Assembly (NCBI GenBank): GCA_021732415.1
Contig: JAKFVC010000204.1
Location: 1-35,568 of the forward strand
Length of the DNA stretch: 35,568 nucleotides
From: Planctomycetaceae bacterium
GTDB taxonomy: Bacteria > Planctomycetota > Planctomycetia > Planctomycetales > Planctomycetaceae
Direction: 5' to 3'
Within the stretch, counting starts at the first letter, position 1; each line of letters starts with the position of its first letter. The translations under genes and the position numbers were made by a program. Of the stretch, positions 1 through 8,792 are shown in pieces. The notes under the pieces were generated by a model. It was not told where the DNA came from, did no database searches, and saw only the letters and a program-made list of their open reading frames with translations.

Positions 1-461
1 TGCGACAGCGATCCTCTCACCGCATTCTGGGAACACCGCGCCACCACACGATCCGGATTCCACTCCTGCTGCCAGGAAAACCACAAGCAGGCGGCCTGAT
101 CCAAAAAGCAAACCCCGTCCCGCACTCTTGCCGGACCAGCGAGAATTCACTCAAGATTTGCAGAACGCCGAGCAAGATTGCCGTTGCCGACGCTGCCGGT
201 TTCCTCTGCTGGCTAAGAATTGGGGTGCCAATGCCTTGCTGGACTGCGAGTCGATAGACGCCCGGCACTGGCAGAGCCAGTGGCACCCGCGGGGAGACGT
301 ATTGAGGATTCTTGCCGTATTGATTTTTCGATGTCGCAGTGGTTTTTGGCTGAGCTGAACTGAGCCCAGGTACGAGCGCTTCAATAAGGCCTGATTCATC
401 CTTAACGCCAGAATTTTGGGTGCCACTGGCTGTGCCAGTGCCTTGCCGCGCTACGCACAAA
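1..461. other. Intergenic stretch at window edge with no convincing gene
   Basis: I see no gene with a recognisable product or ribosome binding site here. The open frames on both strands overlap one another and look like chance translations. The only clear structure is the pair of CACTGGC/GCCAGTG hairpins described separately. A gene entering from outside the window cannot be excluded for the first 100 bases. Confidence 0.5.
264..440. repeat. Two copies of a CACTGGC-N3-GCCAGTG hairpin
   Basis: Positions 267-283 and 424-440 each read CACTGGC, three bases, GCCAGTG, and both are embedded in a GTGCCACTGGC context. Around 224-240 the sequence GGGTGCCAATGCCTTGC matches the surroundings of the second copy (418-446) with the hairpin missing, as if the hairpin had been lost or never gained. 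This looks like a small dispersed palindromic repeat family and not a terminator, since no T-run follows. Confidence 0.7.
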
Positions 462-1625
462 TTAAAGGGATACGTGGCTCGCAAACGGCATCAGATCCTC
501 TGGTCGCTGATTGTCCCTGATCCAATCGACGAGTGATTTTCCAATGATGGGCGCAAACAGCACTTCCGCGAAATCCAGTCCGCCGCTGGCCCAGACGTTG
601 TCGCAATTGGCTACCTTATCAATCACCGGTATGCCGTTGGGCGAGCGTTGGCTGATTCCGGTCCAGGTGCGACCGAAGGCGACGTCACTGAGCGCCGGGA
701 TCAGTTGCCGGGTCCGTTCGATGGTTTGCTCGGCTGAGTTTTCTGCGGAATCGCCGATCGGAACCGCGACGACGATTTCACCGGTCTTCAACTGGACCAC
801 CCAATGAGCATCCAGAACCGATCGCTTCAAGACAGGAGCGATGCGGCTCGTCGCCCGGAAGATCTGGCGAGTTGGTACCAGTCCGGGCAATGCTGCTTGG
901 TCACCGAACTGGCGCGACAACAGCTCGGTGTCGTCACAAAAAACCGACTTGGGATGAATCGTGCCCGAGGGCGTTTCGACACTCGTCACGTGCCCTGATT
1001 CCATCTTCACCGCCGAGATGGAATCCACCGCAGCAATCTGTCCCCCGCGCCGAGTCAGTCCGGTGATGAATCCACTGGCCGCCTTGAGGGGATGCAGCAG
1101 AGCCTCTGACGGATAATGTAAGCCACCCAGGCTGCGAGGACTCAATGCCGGTTCCAACAGGGCAACTTGTTCCGCATCGACGTCATGGACGGAGTACCCT
1201 TCATCCAACGCGGCCAGCATGTGCTGGCGCGGATGGGGGGCCAACCGCTGCTCGTCGACCATCAGGGACCCGCAGACCCTCCAGTCAATCTGAAACTCGG
1301 GACGCACGGCCAGCTTGGCCCACCAGTCGCGGCTGGCCTGTCCCAAGTGTTGAGTCGCCGGAGAAAACTGCCAGCGGCACACATTGGGAATGATGCAACC
1401 CAGGCTCCATTCGGCATCGCGGGCGAGTTCCGTCGATTCGGAAATGACCTGGACTCGCAGACCGCGTTCGGCTGCAAAATATGCGGTGGCCAGGCCGACG
1501 ATCCCGCCCCCGAGAACCAGCAAATCGGGCGACGGCAACAGGGCCGCAGAAGAAACCTGACGCACATTGCGACGCTGAGCGTCGTTCAACGTCGCGAGCC
1601 ATATCGAATCTTGGTCCGGATGCAC
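462..1625 (-). CDS. FAD-dependent oxidoreductase, DAO/glycine-oxidase type
   Basis: This is probably a flavoprotein oxidase or dehydrogenase of the DAO superfamily (PF01266), which oxidises amines or amino acids. The Rossmann FAD-binding motif LLVLGGGIVGLATAY is near the N-terminus, followed by the adenine-binding region, and the C-terminus has the usual second FAD contact (GIPVIDKV ... WASGGLDFAEVL). The open frame continues upstream to 1907, but those extra residues translate the palindromic repeat at 1677-1855 (WEGEAPAEP), so I do not accept that start. There is no ATG between the repeat and the FAD motif. Candidates are GTG at 1625 (387 residues, used here), TTG at 1589 and GTG at 1565 (367 residues, nearer the usual length). 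None has a clear Shine-Dalgarno sequence. The substrate cannot be read from sequence, and the gene stands alone on its strand. Confidence 0.8.
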   Translation of the reverse strand: MHPDQDSIWLATLNDAQRRNVRQVSSAALLPSPDLLVLGGGIVGLATAYFAAERGLRVQVISESTELARDAEWSLGCIIPNVCRWQFSPATQHLGQASRDWWAKLAVRPEFQIDWRVCGSLMVDEQRLAPHPRQHMLAALDEGYSVHDVDAEQVALLEPALSPRSLGGLHYPSEALLHPLKAASGFITGLTRRGGQIAAVDSISAVKMESGHVTSVETPSGTIHPKSVFCDDTELLSRQFGDQAALPGLVPTRQIFRATSRIAPVLKRSVLDAHWVVQLKTGEIVVAVPIGDSAENSAEQTIERTRQLIPALSDVAFGRTWTGISQRSPNGIPVIDKVANCDNVWASGGLDFAEVLFAPIIGKSLVDWIRDNQRPEDLMPFASHVSL

Positions 1626-1676
1626 TGCAACTGACTTTCTAAGAGACCGTCGTTGTGAGACGGAATGGGGATAGTC

Positions 1677-1855
1677 TGCGCCGTGAAGGATTCTTGTTCG
1701 GTGATATCGAAGAAGTACGCTTCGATTCGTGATTCGAGTCGATGGGAGGGTGAGGCTCCTGCCGAACCGGATAGTCTGGCGCGGGCCAATAGACGCTTGC
1801 GGTTCGGCAGGAGCCTCACCCTCCCATGAAGTCGAAATATCCTTCACGGCGCAGG
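1677..1855. repeat. GGGAGGG...GAGGCTCCTGCC palindromic element, copy A
   Basis: Inner arms 1744-1768 and 1801-1825 form a long perfect or near-perfect hairpin (GGGAGGGTGAGGCTCC at the base, GCCGAACC at the tip) with a loop of about 32 bases. An outer pair, TGCGCCGTGAAGGAT at 1677 and its complement near 1840-1853, encloses it. The 41 bases at 1728-1768 reappear exactly in reverse complement at 15402-15442 (copy B). In translation the arms give the peptide GEAPAEP. It lies between the oxidoreductase start and a dehydrogenase fragment. There is no transposase gene nearby. Confidence 0.9.
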
Positions 1856-1953
1856 AATGTTGGGCTCCGGAAATGTTATCGAAGCGCGAGCCAATTGTCG
1901 CCGACACCCATCGCTACGAGCAGAAAGAGGGTAGCCGATATTTGGTGGGGGCA

Positions 1954-2121
1954 TTAGGAAACCGCCCTGTATGTCGTCGGAAACCACTGCAATTCCGTCG
2001 GAGTGACTCCCACCGCGTGAACTTGAATCAGCAACTCGTTGCGATCAGGCACGGGGCGTTCTCTGTTGCATTTGAACAACATCGGAATCGGTCGTGTCTC
2101 GTCACATTGCCAGGCTTCCAT
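1954..2121 (-). pseudogene. Truncated N-terminus of an MDR-superfamily (quinone reductase/alcohol dehydrogenase) gene
   Basis: A 55-codon reading frame starts with ATG at 2119-2121, preceded by GAGGTGAG as a good ribosome binding site, and ends in TAA at 1954. Its middle, PVPDRNELLIQVHAVGVTP, matches the N-terminal GroES-like segment of medium-chain dehydrogenases/quinone oxidoreductases (typically P-x-P-x-x-x-E-[VL]-L-[IV]-x-V-x-A-x-G-V), and TELQWFPTTY continues the family pattern. Intact members are about 320 residues with a Rossmann domain, and nothing of that remains before the repeat at 1855. I read it as a gene remnant truncated at its 3' end, although its start signals are still intact. 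Expression of a 55-residue fragment is possible but unproven. Confidence 0.6.
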
Positions 2122-2924
2122 ATCTCACCTCGAAGATGATTTTCGGATCAGAATAGGGATCGTTGATCCAAGCCTAACTATCGACACTGCGAGTCGATTA
2201 ATAAGGAGTATTCGACAGGTTCGGATGAGCCTCCGAGGGCCGGTAAGGGCAGCGGAATTCGCCCAGTGTAACGACAGTTGGCGTGCGGGAACTCATCTTG
2301 ACGGACTACCGCGCAGCCTTCCCTTAAGGTGCGGAGATAGGTTGGGAGCAATCCGTCGAAAATCAACACGGACGATGACAGTATTTGTACACAGTTGAGC
2401 TTGTCGTCGTGGGCGATTCCCGTCGCCAGAAAGCCAGTGTGCGTGCGATATTACTTTTCCGATTGCCTATCTTTTTTATGCACTTGAAGTGCGTCCTGAG
2501 CTGGAATTCTTCGCGCGAACACTGCCCACACCACTGGGATGCAGCGATCCGTCATGGCCCGAAATGGCATGGTATGTGCATTGGGCTCAACCTCGTTGGG
2601 CGAGTGAATTCCAATATCAAGGTGCGGTAACCTCCTCGTGAGCGAAAGCTCTCCGGGTTGCGTTCTGTCGCCTCGTGGGTTCATTTTCATCGAGCTTACT
2701 GTAGCGGCACCTCTTGCCTGCTGTGGTCTCGTTCCGGCCAGCACGTCATGGCCGGAATTATCCCCTAGCCAGACGGCATTTTCCAACAGCACGCGCCCTC
2801 CTGGTGTGTGCTTCAGTCTGAAAATCCGGGCCGACGTAAGTCGTTAGATCAGTTCATTTTTGTCGGTTTATTCCCACGTGACACGTCTTGAGAACGTGCG
2901 GCGGGAACATCTAGGAGCACGACC
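2122..2924. other. Long gene-poor stretch upstream of the adhesin gene
   Basis: No convincing gene is visible. The frame at 2638-2847 (+) contains GFIFIELTV, which resembles the GFTLIELLV prepilin cleavage motif of pseudopilins, but the residues after it are not the usual hydrophobic helix, so at most it is a decayed fragment. The frame at 2451-2792 (-) resembles nothing I recognise. The last 75 bases are presumably the leader of the adhesin mRNA (GGAGCACGACC before the ATG at 2925). Confidence 0.4.
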
Positions 2925-5900
2925 ATGGTTGAATTTACATTGAGTGAATGGCTGAGACTGATTCCCCGAAAATTGTCCTGGAGTACCCGGCGTAAGTCGC
3001 GCCAAACAAGACTCTCGCGTATTGAGGGTCTAGAAGATCGCTCAATGTTGACGGCCCCGGTTGCGGTTCCTGACATTTACAATGGGACCGAGGACACCCT
3101 GCTGATTTCCGGCACGTCGGTCCTGGCCAATGATACCGATGCTGACGCAGACACTGTTGATACGGCGATATTGGACACAACGACGACCAATGGAACCCTG
3201 GCTCTCGCGAGTGACGGTACCTTCACTTACACACCGAACGCCAATTTCAATGGCACCGATTCGTTTACATATTTTGCCCAAACTTCGTCCAACGGTGATG
3301 TCAGTGCGCTGCCTGCCACAGTCACCATCAACGTCGCTGCGGTCGATGATCTACCGCTGGCGGTGAACGACACGCTCACAGTGGCCGAGGATAGCGGCAC
3401 CACCAACGGCGACCTGGCTACCAATGACACGCCCAGTGGTGACGGCGGCAACGTCTGGAGCCTGACGACGGGGGCGACCAGCGGCGTGGCCGTAGTCAAT
3501 GCGGACGGCACGTTCACCTACACTCCGAATGCGAATTTCAACGGTTCGGATTCTTTCACCTACACGATCACTGACGTCGATGGCGACACCAGCACGGCAA
3601 CCGTGGCCATCACCGTGACCGCGGTGGATGACCTGCCGGTCGCGGTGAACGATTCGCTGATCGTGGCCGAGGACAGCGGTACCACCAACGGTGACCTGGC
3701 ACTCAACGACACCCCCAGCGGTGACGGTGGCAACGTCTGGTCTCTGACAACGGGGGCCACCAGTGGTGTGGCCGTGGTCAATGCGGATGGCACCTTCAGC
3801 TACACGCCGAACGCGAATTTCAACGGTTCAGATTCTTTCACTTATACGATCACTGACGTCGACGGCGACACCAGCACGGCCAACGTCGCGATTACCGTGA
3901 CCGCAGTTGATGACTTGCCGGTGGCCGTGGCCGATACGCTGACTGTGGCTGAAGACAGCGGCACGACGAACGGAAACCTGGCCACGAATGACACCCCCAG
4001 CGGTGACGGCGGCAACGTCTGGTCTCTGACCACAGGGGCCACCAATGGCGTGGCTGTGGTGAATCCGGATGGCACGTTCAGCTACACTCCGAATGCGAAT
4101 TTCAACGGTTTGGATTCTTTCACCTACACCATTACCGACGTTGATGGCGACACCAGTACGGCAGCGGTGGCCATTACCGTCACCGCGGTCGATGACGTAC
4201 CCGTGGCCGTGGATGACGCGCTGACCGTGGCTGAAGACAGTGGTCTCACGACTGGTAGCGTGGCCGCGAATGACACCCCCAGCGGTGACGGCGGCAACGT
4301 CTGGATATTGGCCACACCAGCGACCAATGGTGTCGCTGTGGTCAATCCCGATGGCACGTTCACTTACACGCCGAACGCCAATTTCAACGGTTCGGATTCT
4401 TTCACCTACACCATTACGGACGTGGACGGCGATACCAGCACGGCCAGCGTGGCCATTACCGTCACATCAGTCGATGACCTGCCAGTGGCGGTCAACGACA
4501 CGCTGACAGTCGCCGAAGACAGCGGCACCACCAGTGGCAACGTGGCCCTTAACGACACCCCCAGCGGTGATGGCGGCAACGTGTGGTCGCTGACGACTGC
4601 GGCGAGCAATGGCGTGGCCGTGGTCAATGCGAATGGCACATACACCTATACCCCGAACGCCAATTTCAACGGCTCGGATTCGTTCACGTATTCCATTACG
4701 GACGCCGATGGTGACACCAGCACCGCCACCGTGGCCGTTACCGTCACCTCAGTGGATGATGTGCCCGTGGCCGTGGCCGACACGCTGACTGTCGCCGAAG
4801 ACAGCGGTGCGACCAGCGGCAATCTGGCCCTCAACGATACTCCGAGCGGCGACGGCGGCAACGTCTGGAGCCTGACCACAGGGGCCACTCATGGGGTGGC
4901 CGTAGTCAATGCGAATGGCACCTTTACTTACACGCCCAACGCCAATTACAACGGGGCGGATTCTTTCACCTACACCATTACGGACGCGGACGGCGATACG
5001 AGCACCGCAGCGGTCGCTATTATTGTCACGGCTGTCGATGACGTACCGGTCGCGGTGAACGATACACTCACCGTGGCCGAAGACAGCGGTCTGACCAGTG
5101 GTAACCTGGCCCTGAATGACACCCCGAGCGGTGACGGTGGCAATATCTGGACGCTGGCGACGGGAGCCACTCATGGCGTGGCCGTGGTCAATCCCGATGG
5201 CACATTCACTTACACTCCGAATGTCAATTTCAACGGCTCGGATTCGTTCACCTACACCATTACGGACATCGATGGCGATACCAGCACGGCCACTGTGGCC
5301 ATTACCGTCACATCAGTCGATGACGTACCGGTGGCCGTGGACGATACGCTGACGGTGGCCGAAGACAGCGGCACTACCAGCGGCGACCTGGCCCTCAATG
5401 ACACGCCCAGCGGTGACGGCGGGAACGTCTGGAGTCTGACGACAGGGGCGGCTAACGGCGTGGCCGTGGTCAATGCGAATGGCACCTTTACCTACACTCC
5501 GAATGCCAACTTCCACGGCTCGGATTCCTTCACCTACACGATCACTGATGTCGATGGCGATACCAGCACCGCCACCGTCTCGGTTACGGTCACCACAGTG
5601 AATGATGTTCCGGTTGTCGTCGATGGCTCCGGCACGCTGGCTCAGGATTCGATCTTCAGCGGTTCACTCGCTCCGTTGGGTTCAGATGCCGACGGCGACA
5701 CCTTGAACTTCTCGGCTGTGACCACGCCGCTGCACGGTACACTGTCACTCAGTGCGGATGGGAATTTCACTTACACTCCGGACTCAGGCTTCAGCGGTAC
5801 CGATTTCTTCACCTTCCAGGCGAACGACGGTCAGGCCGACAGCAATATTGCCACGTTCACTTTGAACGTGACCGATTTGTTTACGCTGGTCTTGTCACCA

Positions 5901-6317
5901 GTTCCCGGCACGATCGCCACGTCCACCAAGGCCGCTGTGCCGCTTGATAGTACGGCCCATTTGGAGAATGTGGATCCGTCGGTCAACTTCGCCAATGCGT
6001 CGATCAGCGCGGGTATTATCTCTGGTGCTGACAAGCATGATCGGATCTTCATCACCGATGGCGGAAGCATCGACGCTCGGGGTCGACGAATCCTCTTCAA
6101 TGGCACGGAAGTCGCCCGGTTGAGTGGTGGGCGGCGCGGCCAGGATTTGCAGATCAGTTTCAACGGCAGTGCGACGCTCGATTCCGTGAACGCCGTCCTG
6201 CAACGAATTAGTGTGAAAACGTCCAAGCGTGCCAGTACTTCGACTCGGACGGTTCAGATCACAGTAAATGCGGGCGGGGAAACCAGCTCGTCCACGATCG
6301 ATGCGAATGTTGCGTAA
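2925..6317 (+). CDS. Giant surface/secreted protein with ten cadherin-like (tandem-95/VCBS type) repeats
   Basis: This is likely an extracellular adhesin or structural protein of 1130 residues. Residues 1-45 are basic and contain RIEGLEDRSML, the planctomycete form of the LEPR-like leader motif found on very large exported proteins. The motif takes the place of a classical signal peptide. A first divergent domain (about 46-140) is followed by eight almost identical 94-residue domains (about 141-892), each running from a D-D-[LV]-P-[LV]-A-V start through LTVAEDSG, NDTPSGDGGN, FTYTPNANFNG and DSFTYTITDVDGDTS. A tenth, diverged domain follows (about 893-985). The aspartate-rich DxDGDTST loops suggest calcium binding. 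The last 145 residues form a different domain (ISAGIISGADKHDRI, GRRILFNGTEVARLSGG) without a transmembrane anchor. The ATG at 2925 has GGAGCACGACC just upstream. A terminator follows at 6395. Confidence 0.9.
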   Translation: MVEFTLSEWLRLIPRKLSWSTRRKSRQTRLSRIEGLEDRSMLTAPVAVPDIYNGTEDTLLISGTSVLANDTDADADTVDTAILDTTTTNGTLALASDGTFTYTPNANFNGTDSFTYFAQTSSNGDVSALPATVTINVAAVDDLPLAVNDTLTVAEDSGTTNGDLATNDTPSGDGGNVWSLTTGATSGVAVVNADGTFTYTPNANFNGSDSFTYTITDVDGDTSTATVAITVTAVDDLPVAVNDSLIVAEDSGTTNGDLALNDTPSGDGGNVWSLTTGATSGVAVVNADGTFSYTPNANFNGSDSFTYTITDVDGDTSTANVAITVTAVDDLPVAVADTLTVAEDSGTTNGNLATNDTPSGDGGNVWSLTTGATNGVAVVNPDGTFSYTPNANFNGLDSFTYTITDVDGDTSTAAVAITVTAVDDVPVAVDDALTVAEDSGLTTGSVAANDTPSGDGGNVWILATPATNGVAVVNPDGTFTYTPNANFNGSDSFTYTITDVDGDTSTASVAITVTSVDDLPVAVNDTLTVAEDSGTTSGNVALNDTPSGDGGNVWSLTTAASNGVAVVNANGTYTYTPNANFNGSDSFTYSITDADGDTSTATVAVTVTSVDDVPVAVADTLTVAEDSGATSGNLALNDTPSGDGGNVWSLTTGATHGVAVVNANGTFTYTPNANYNGADSFTYTITDADGDTSTAAVAIIVTAVDDVPVAVNDTLTVAEDSGLTSGNLALNDTPSGDGGNIWTLATGATHGVAVVNPDGTFTYTPNVNFNGSDSFTYTITDIDGDTSTATVAITVTSVDDVPVAVDDTLTVAEDSGTTSGDLALNDTPSGDGGNVWSLTTGAANGVAVVNANGTFTYTPNANFHGSDSFTYTITDVDGDTSTATVSVTVTTVNDVPVVVDGSGTLAQDSIFSGSLAPLGSDADGDTLNFSAVTTPLHGTLSLSADGNFTYTPDSGFSGTDFFTFQANDGQADSNIATFTLNVTDLFTLVLSPVPGTIATSTKAAVPLDSTAHLENVDPSVNFANASISAGIISGADKHDRIFITDGGSIDARGRRILFNGTEVARLSGGRRGQDLQISFNGSATLDSVNAVLQRISVKTSKRASTSTRTVQITVNAGGETSSSTIDANVA
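3345..5600 (+). repeat. Eight tandem 282-bp coding repeats
   Basis: Period 282 bp exactly: unit starts fall at 3345, 3627, 3909 and so on to 5601, each beginning at a GATGAT/GATGAC codon pair and encoding 94 residues. Copies differ mainly at synonymous or conservative positions, with small switches such as NADGTF, NPDGTF and NANGTF. Such near-identity over 2.2 kb points to recent duplication or gene conversion. Copy number probably varies between strains and may be misassembled from short reads. Confidence 0.95.
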
Positions 6318-6394
6318 CATCGGGAAAGCCGGTTCCGATACCGGCTGCTCCTTCGACAACGTTCGATAGACCTCAGATTCGAGCGTTGATTCTA

Positions 6395-6440
6395 AACCTC
6401 ATCCGACGAACAAGTTCGTCCGTCGGATGAGGTTCTTTCA
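6395..6440 (+). terminator. Stem-loop downstream of the adhesin gene
   Basis: AACCTCATCCGACG (6395-6408) pairs with CGTCGGATGAGGTT (6421-6434), giving a 14-bp stem followed by CTTTCAT. The T-run is weak, so this is a probable rather than certain intrinsic terminator of the gene ending at 6317. Confidence 0.6.
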
Positions 6441-6528
6441 TGTTCCAGATCCATTCCCGTCGGTGCGCGGTGACGCATCTCTGTCGTACTTAAGCAGTCT
6501 GACGGATTCTTCGACTTGGATCTGACAA

Positions 6529-8019
6529 TCAGCGTTCGATTTTCACTTTGGGCAGCGACTCCTGAATCGCCTTAATCCCTGCGTCAGTGACCGCGGTCCC
6601 TTTGAGATACAAGGTTTCGAGATAGGTCATCTCTTTCAGATGCCCCAGGCCGGCGTCGGTGATCGCGGCATTTTCGAGCGTCAGGCTGCGGAGTTGCGGC
6701 ATGCTCTTCAACAGAATCAGGCTGGCATCCGTGATCTTCTTCGACTTGAATTCGAGCGTCGTCAATCGTGGCAGGACTCGCAGGTCTTTGATGAAGTCCG
6801 CGACTTCCATGTCGTCCAATTCGTAGTTGCGCAGATCGGCGCGGACCACTGGCTTGTCGGGGCTGGTTTCGTCCACCTCGAACTTCCCGCCATAAGTCCG
6901 AATACGGTCGATCGTCCGTTTTTGCTGGACGACCGGATCGGGGATGACCGGCACGGAACGCACCAGTCCGATCGTCGCCCAGGCACTGCCGAAGTAGGTG
7001 ATGGGCATCGGATTGCGGATGGGATTCCGCGTCGACACGACACCCGGATGATTGCGGGAAGTCATCGGCCACGAACCATCCTCCCGCTGGGTTGATACCA
7101 GGAAGGCCACGGCGCGACCGATCTCTGGCCGATCAGACTTAAGACCCGCAAAGCTGAGAGCCCACAACGACTGCCCGGTGGCGTAGGCGTCGCTGGGACT
7201 ATCGGCGGTCTGGCTCCACCCGCCATCCATGTTTTGTCGGCTGAGGAGCTTATCGATGCCCGGCTGGAGTTGCTCGGCCGACTTGCCCGTGCGGACGTCA
7301 AGTAACAATCGGAGGGCCAGCGCCTGCGGCGTCTCGGACGGTTTAACAGAGTTGAGCCACGCCATCGCTTTCTCACGACTGGCACGAGCCGCGGCCGCTT
7401 CTGCAGGATCTGCTGGAACGTAAGTTTCCCACGCGAGCAGCGCCCACAGAGCCACGGTTTCCTGGGACTCCCAGATCGGCGGGGCCCCGTTTGCGGGAGG
7501 GGGCATCTCCCACGATCCGTCCTCGGCCAGATGCCGTGCAAAGTGGATTGCCACACGGTTGATTTCGTCACGTGACAGGACGGGCAGTGTATAGGACATC
7601 AGACTCAGGTAGATTCCCGGGGTGCTGACCAGTCTCCATCCTGGACGTGGATCTCGCGGCTTACTGATCTTGGGTATGAACAGATCCTTGGTCCACTGAG
7701 TGACATCGGCGAGGGTTTCCGCATTCACTCGGTAGCCGTGACTCTTCGCCTCATTCAAGGCCCAGACGGTCAGCGTTCCGTGGTGGCAGGTCGCACACGC
7801 CCGCTCCTGCCGCCACTTCGCGGCATCTTTGACCATGAAGTCCAGGGCCCGTTCGATCGTCTGCTGGGTCTTCTGCGGAGTCAATGTTGCGGAAGCTGGC
7901 GTTTTTTCAGCAGTTGCCGGTTTGGGTGGTTCTTCCGCGGCCGACGAATTCCCATTCATCGTCAACAGATTGAGAACTGCCACCGCCACGCAGATGATCC
8001 AGGGAGAGCGCATTGTCAT
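6529..8019 (-). CDS. Secreted squalene-cyclase-like repeat protein with CxxCH motif and LRR tail
   Basis: A 496-residue exported protein. The chosen start (ATG at 8019, with AGGAC upstream) gives a clean signal peptide, MTMRSPWIICVAVAVLNLL; the longer frame to 8067 would place 16 residues before it. Residues about 45-360 carry alpha/alpha-barrel repeats of the prenyltransferase/squalene-cyclase type (DGSWEMPP, NMDGGWSQ, REDGSWPM). At about 75-79 the sequence CATCH is a canonical haem c attachment site, as seen in planctomycete relatives. Residues about 390-496 form leucine-rich repeats (LTTLEFKSKKITDASL, LRSLTLENAAITDAGL, LETLYLKGTAVTDAG). The function is unknown. A true hopene-cyclase role is unlikely, because I see no DxDD catalytic motif and the protein is exported. 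The CxxCH may bind haem or simply form a disulphide. Confidence 0.85.
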   Translation of the reverse strand: MTMRSPWIICVAVAVLNLLTMNGNSSAAEEPPKPATAEKTPASATLTPQKTQQTIERALDFMVKDAAKWRQERACATCHHGTLTVWALNEAKSHGYRVNAETLADVTQWTKDLFIPKISKPRDPRPGWRLVSTPGIYLSLMSYTLPVLSRDEINRVAIHFARHLAEDGSWEMPPPANGAPPIWESQETVALWALLAWETYVPADPAEAAAARASREKAMAWLNSVKPSETPQALALRLLLDVRTGKSAEQLQPGIDKLLSRQNMDGGWSQTADSPSDAYATGQSLWALSFAGLKSDRPEIGRAVAFLVSTQREDGSWPMTSRNHPGVVSTRNPIRNPMPITYFGSAWATIGLVRSVPVIPDPVVQQKRTIDRIRTYGGKFEVDETSPDKPVVRADLRNYELDDMEVADFIKDLRVLPRLTTLEFKSKKITDASLILLKSMPQLRSLTLENAAITDAGLGHLKEMTYLETLYLKGTAVTDAGIKAIQESLPKVKIER

Positions 8020-8178
8020 CGTCCTGTGCAGAAGGGTAGTCGCATCAATTGATATAATACGATCCAACTATCGGGCCTCCTATCCAGAACGGGAAAGTGT
8101 TACACCCAGTCGAATTTAGGGGGCATGTCGATTCTCATTTACGTCTTGGATTAAGCACGTTCTTATTGCGAGTTCGTC

Positions 8179-8655
8179 ATGATCAGCTCAGCCTGCACAG
8201 TCGAGGAATATCTTGCAGAACTCCCCGCTGATCGCCGCGCGGCGATTCAAGCGATCCGAGAAGTGATCCTCGCGAACCTTGGTAAGGGGTTTGAGGAAGG
8301 GATGCAGTACGGCATGATCGGCTATCATGTGCCGCACAGCGTGTATCCTGCCGGTTATCACTGCGACCCGCAGCAACCGCTGCCGTTTGCCGGGCTGGCC
8401 TCGCAGAAGAACCATATGTCGTTCTATTTGCACTGCCTCTACAGCGATTCGAAACACGAAGAGTGGTTTCGCAAACGCTGGGCGAAGACGGGTAAGAAAC
8501 TGGACATGGGCAAGTCGTGCATCCGCTTTAAGAAGCTGGATGATTTGCCGCTCGACGTGATTGGTGAGGCGATCGCGCGGATCCCGATGAAGGCTTACAT
8601 TGCCGCCTACGAGGCCGGCCTCAAGGAGAGCCAGAAGGCCCGTAAGAGTTCCTGA
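8179..8655 (+). CDS. DUF1801-domain protein
   Basis: A 158-residue soluble protein of the DUF1801/YdhG-like fold (PF08818). Features that match are the N-terminal VEEYLAELPADRRAAIQAIRE, the EEGMQYGMIGYHVP segment, the central KNHMSFYLHCLY strand and the KSCIRFKKLDDLPLDVI region near the end. No catalytic activity is established for the family. Length is close to full for this family. The start ATG at 8179 has only a weak GAG-containing ribosome site. It is transcribed divergently from the squalene-cyclase-like gene, and the 27-bp-arm palindrome at 8668 lies immediately downstream. Confidence 0.85.
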   Translation: MISSACTVEEYLAELPADRRAAIQAIREVILANLGKGFEEGMQYGMIGYHVPHSVYPAGYHCDPQQPLPFAGLASQKNHMSFYLHCLYSDSKHEEWFRKRWAKTGKKLDMGKSCIRFKKLDDLPLDVIGEAIARIPMKAYIAAYEAGLKESQKARKSS

Positions 8656-8667
8656 GGAATTATTTAC

Positions 8668-8734
8668 GTAGCCGCAATTCGCCAGAATGCGGGCAGTCTG
8701 TGGATCGGCCCGCATTCTGGCGAATTGCGGCTAC
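8668..8734. repeat. Perfect 27-bp-arm palindrome (GTAGCCGCAATTCGCC type)
   Basis: The left arm 8668-8694 begins GTAGCCGCAATTCGCC and is the exact reverse complement of 8708-8734, with a 13-base loop. It could act as a transcript end for the gene stopping at 8655, but no T-run follows. It contributes the first codons of a longer, rejected frame for the isochorismatase gene. Confidence 0.9.
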
Positions 8735-8792
8735 ACAATTTATTCTGCGCTCTTACTTAGAACCTAATACCACCTCAGAGGAAGCTCTAAGA

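Noticed and set aside
1626-1907. N-terminal extension of the FAD oxidoreductase
   Set aside because: The extra residues translate a dispersed palindromic repeat and include no start signals.
3345-5600. CRISPR-like array
   Set aside because: The repeats are 282-bp coding units with no short repeat-spacer structure.
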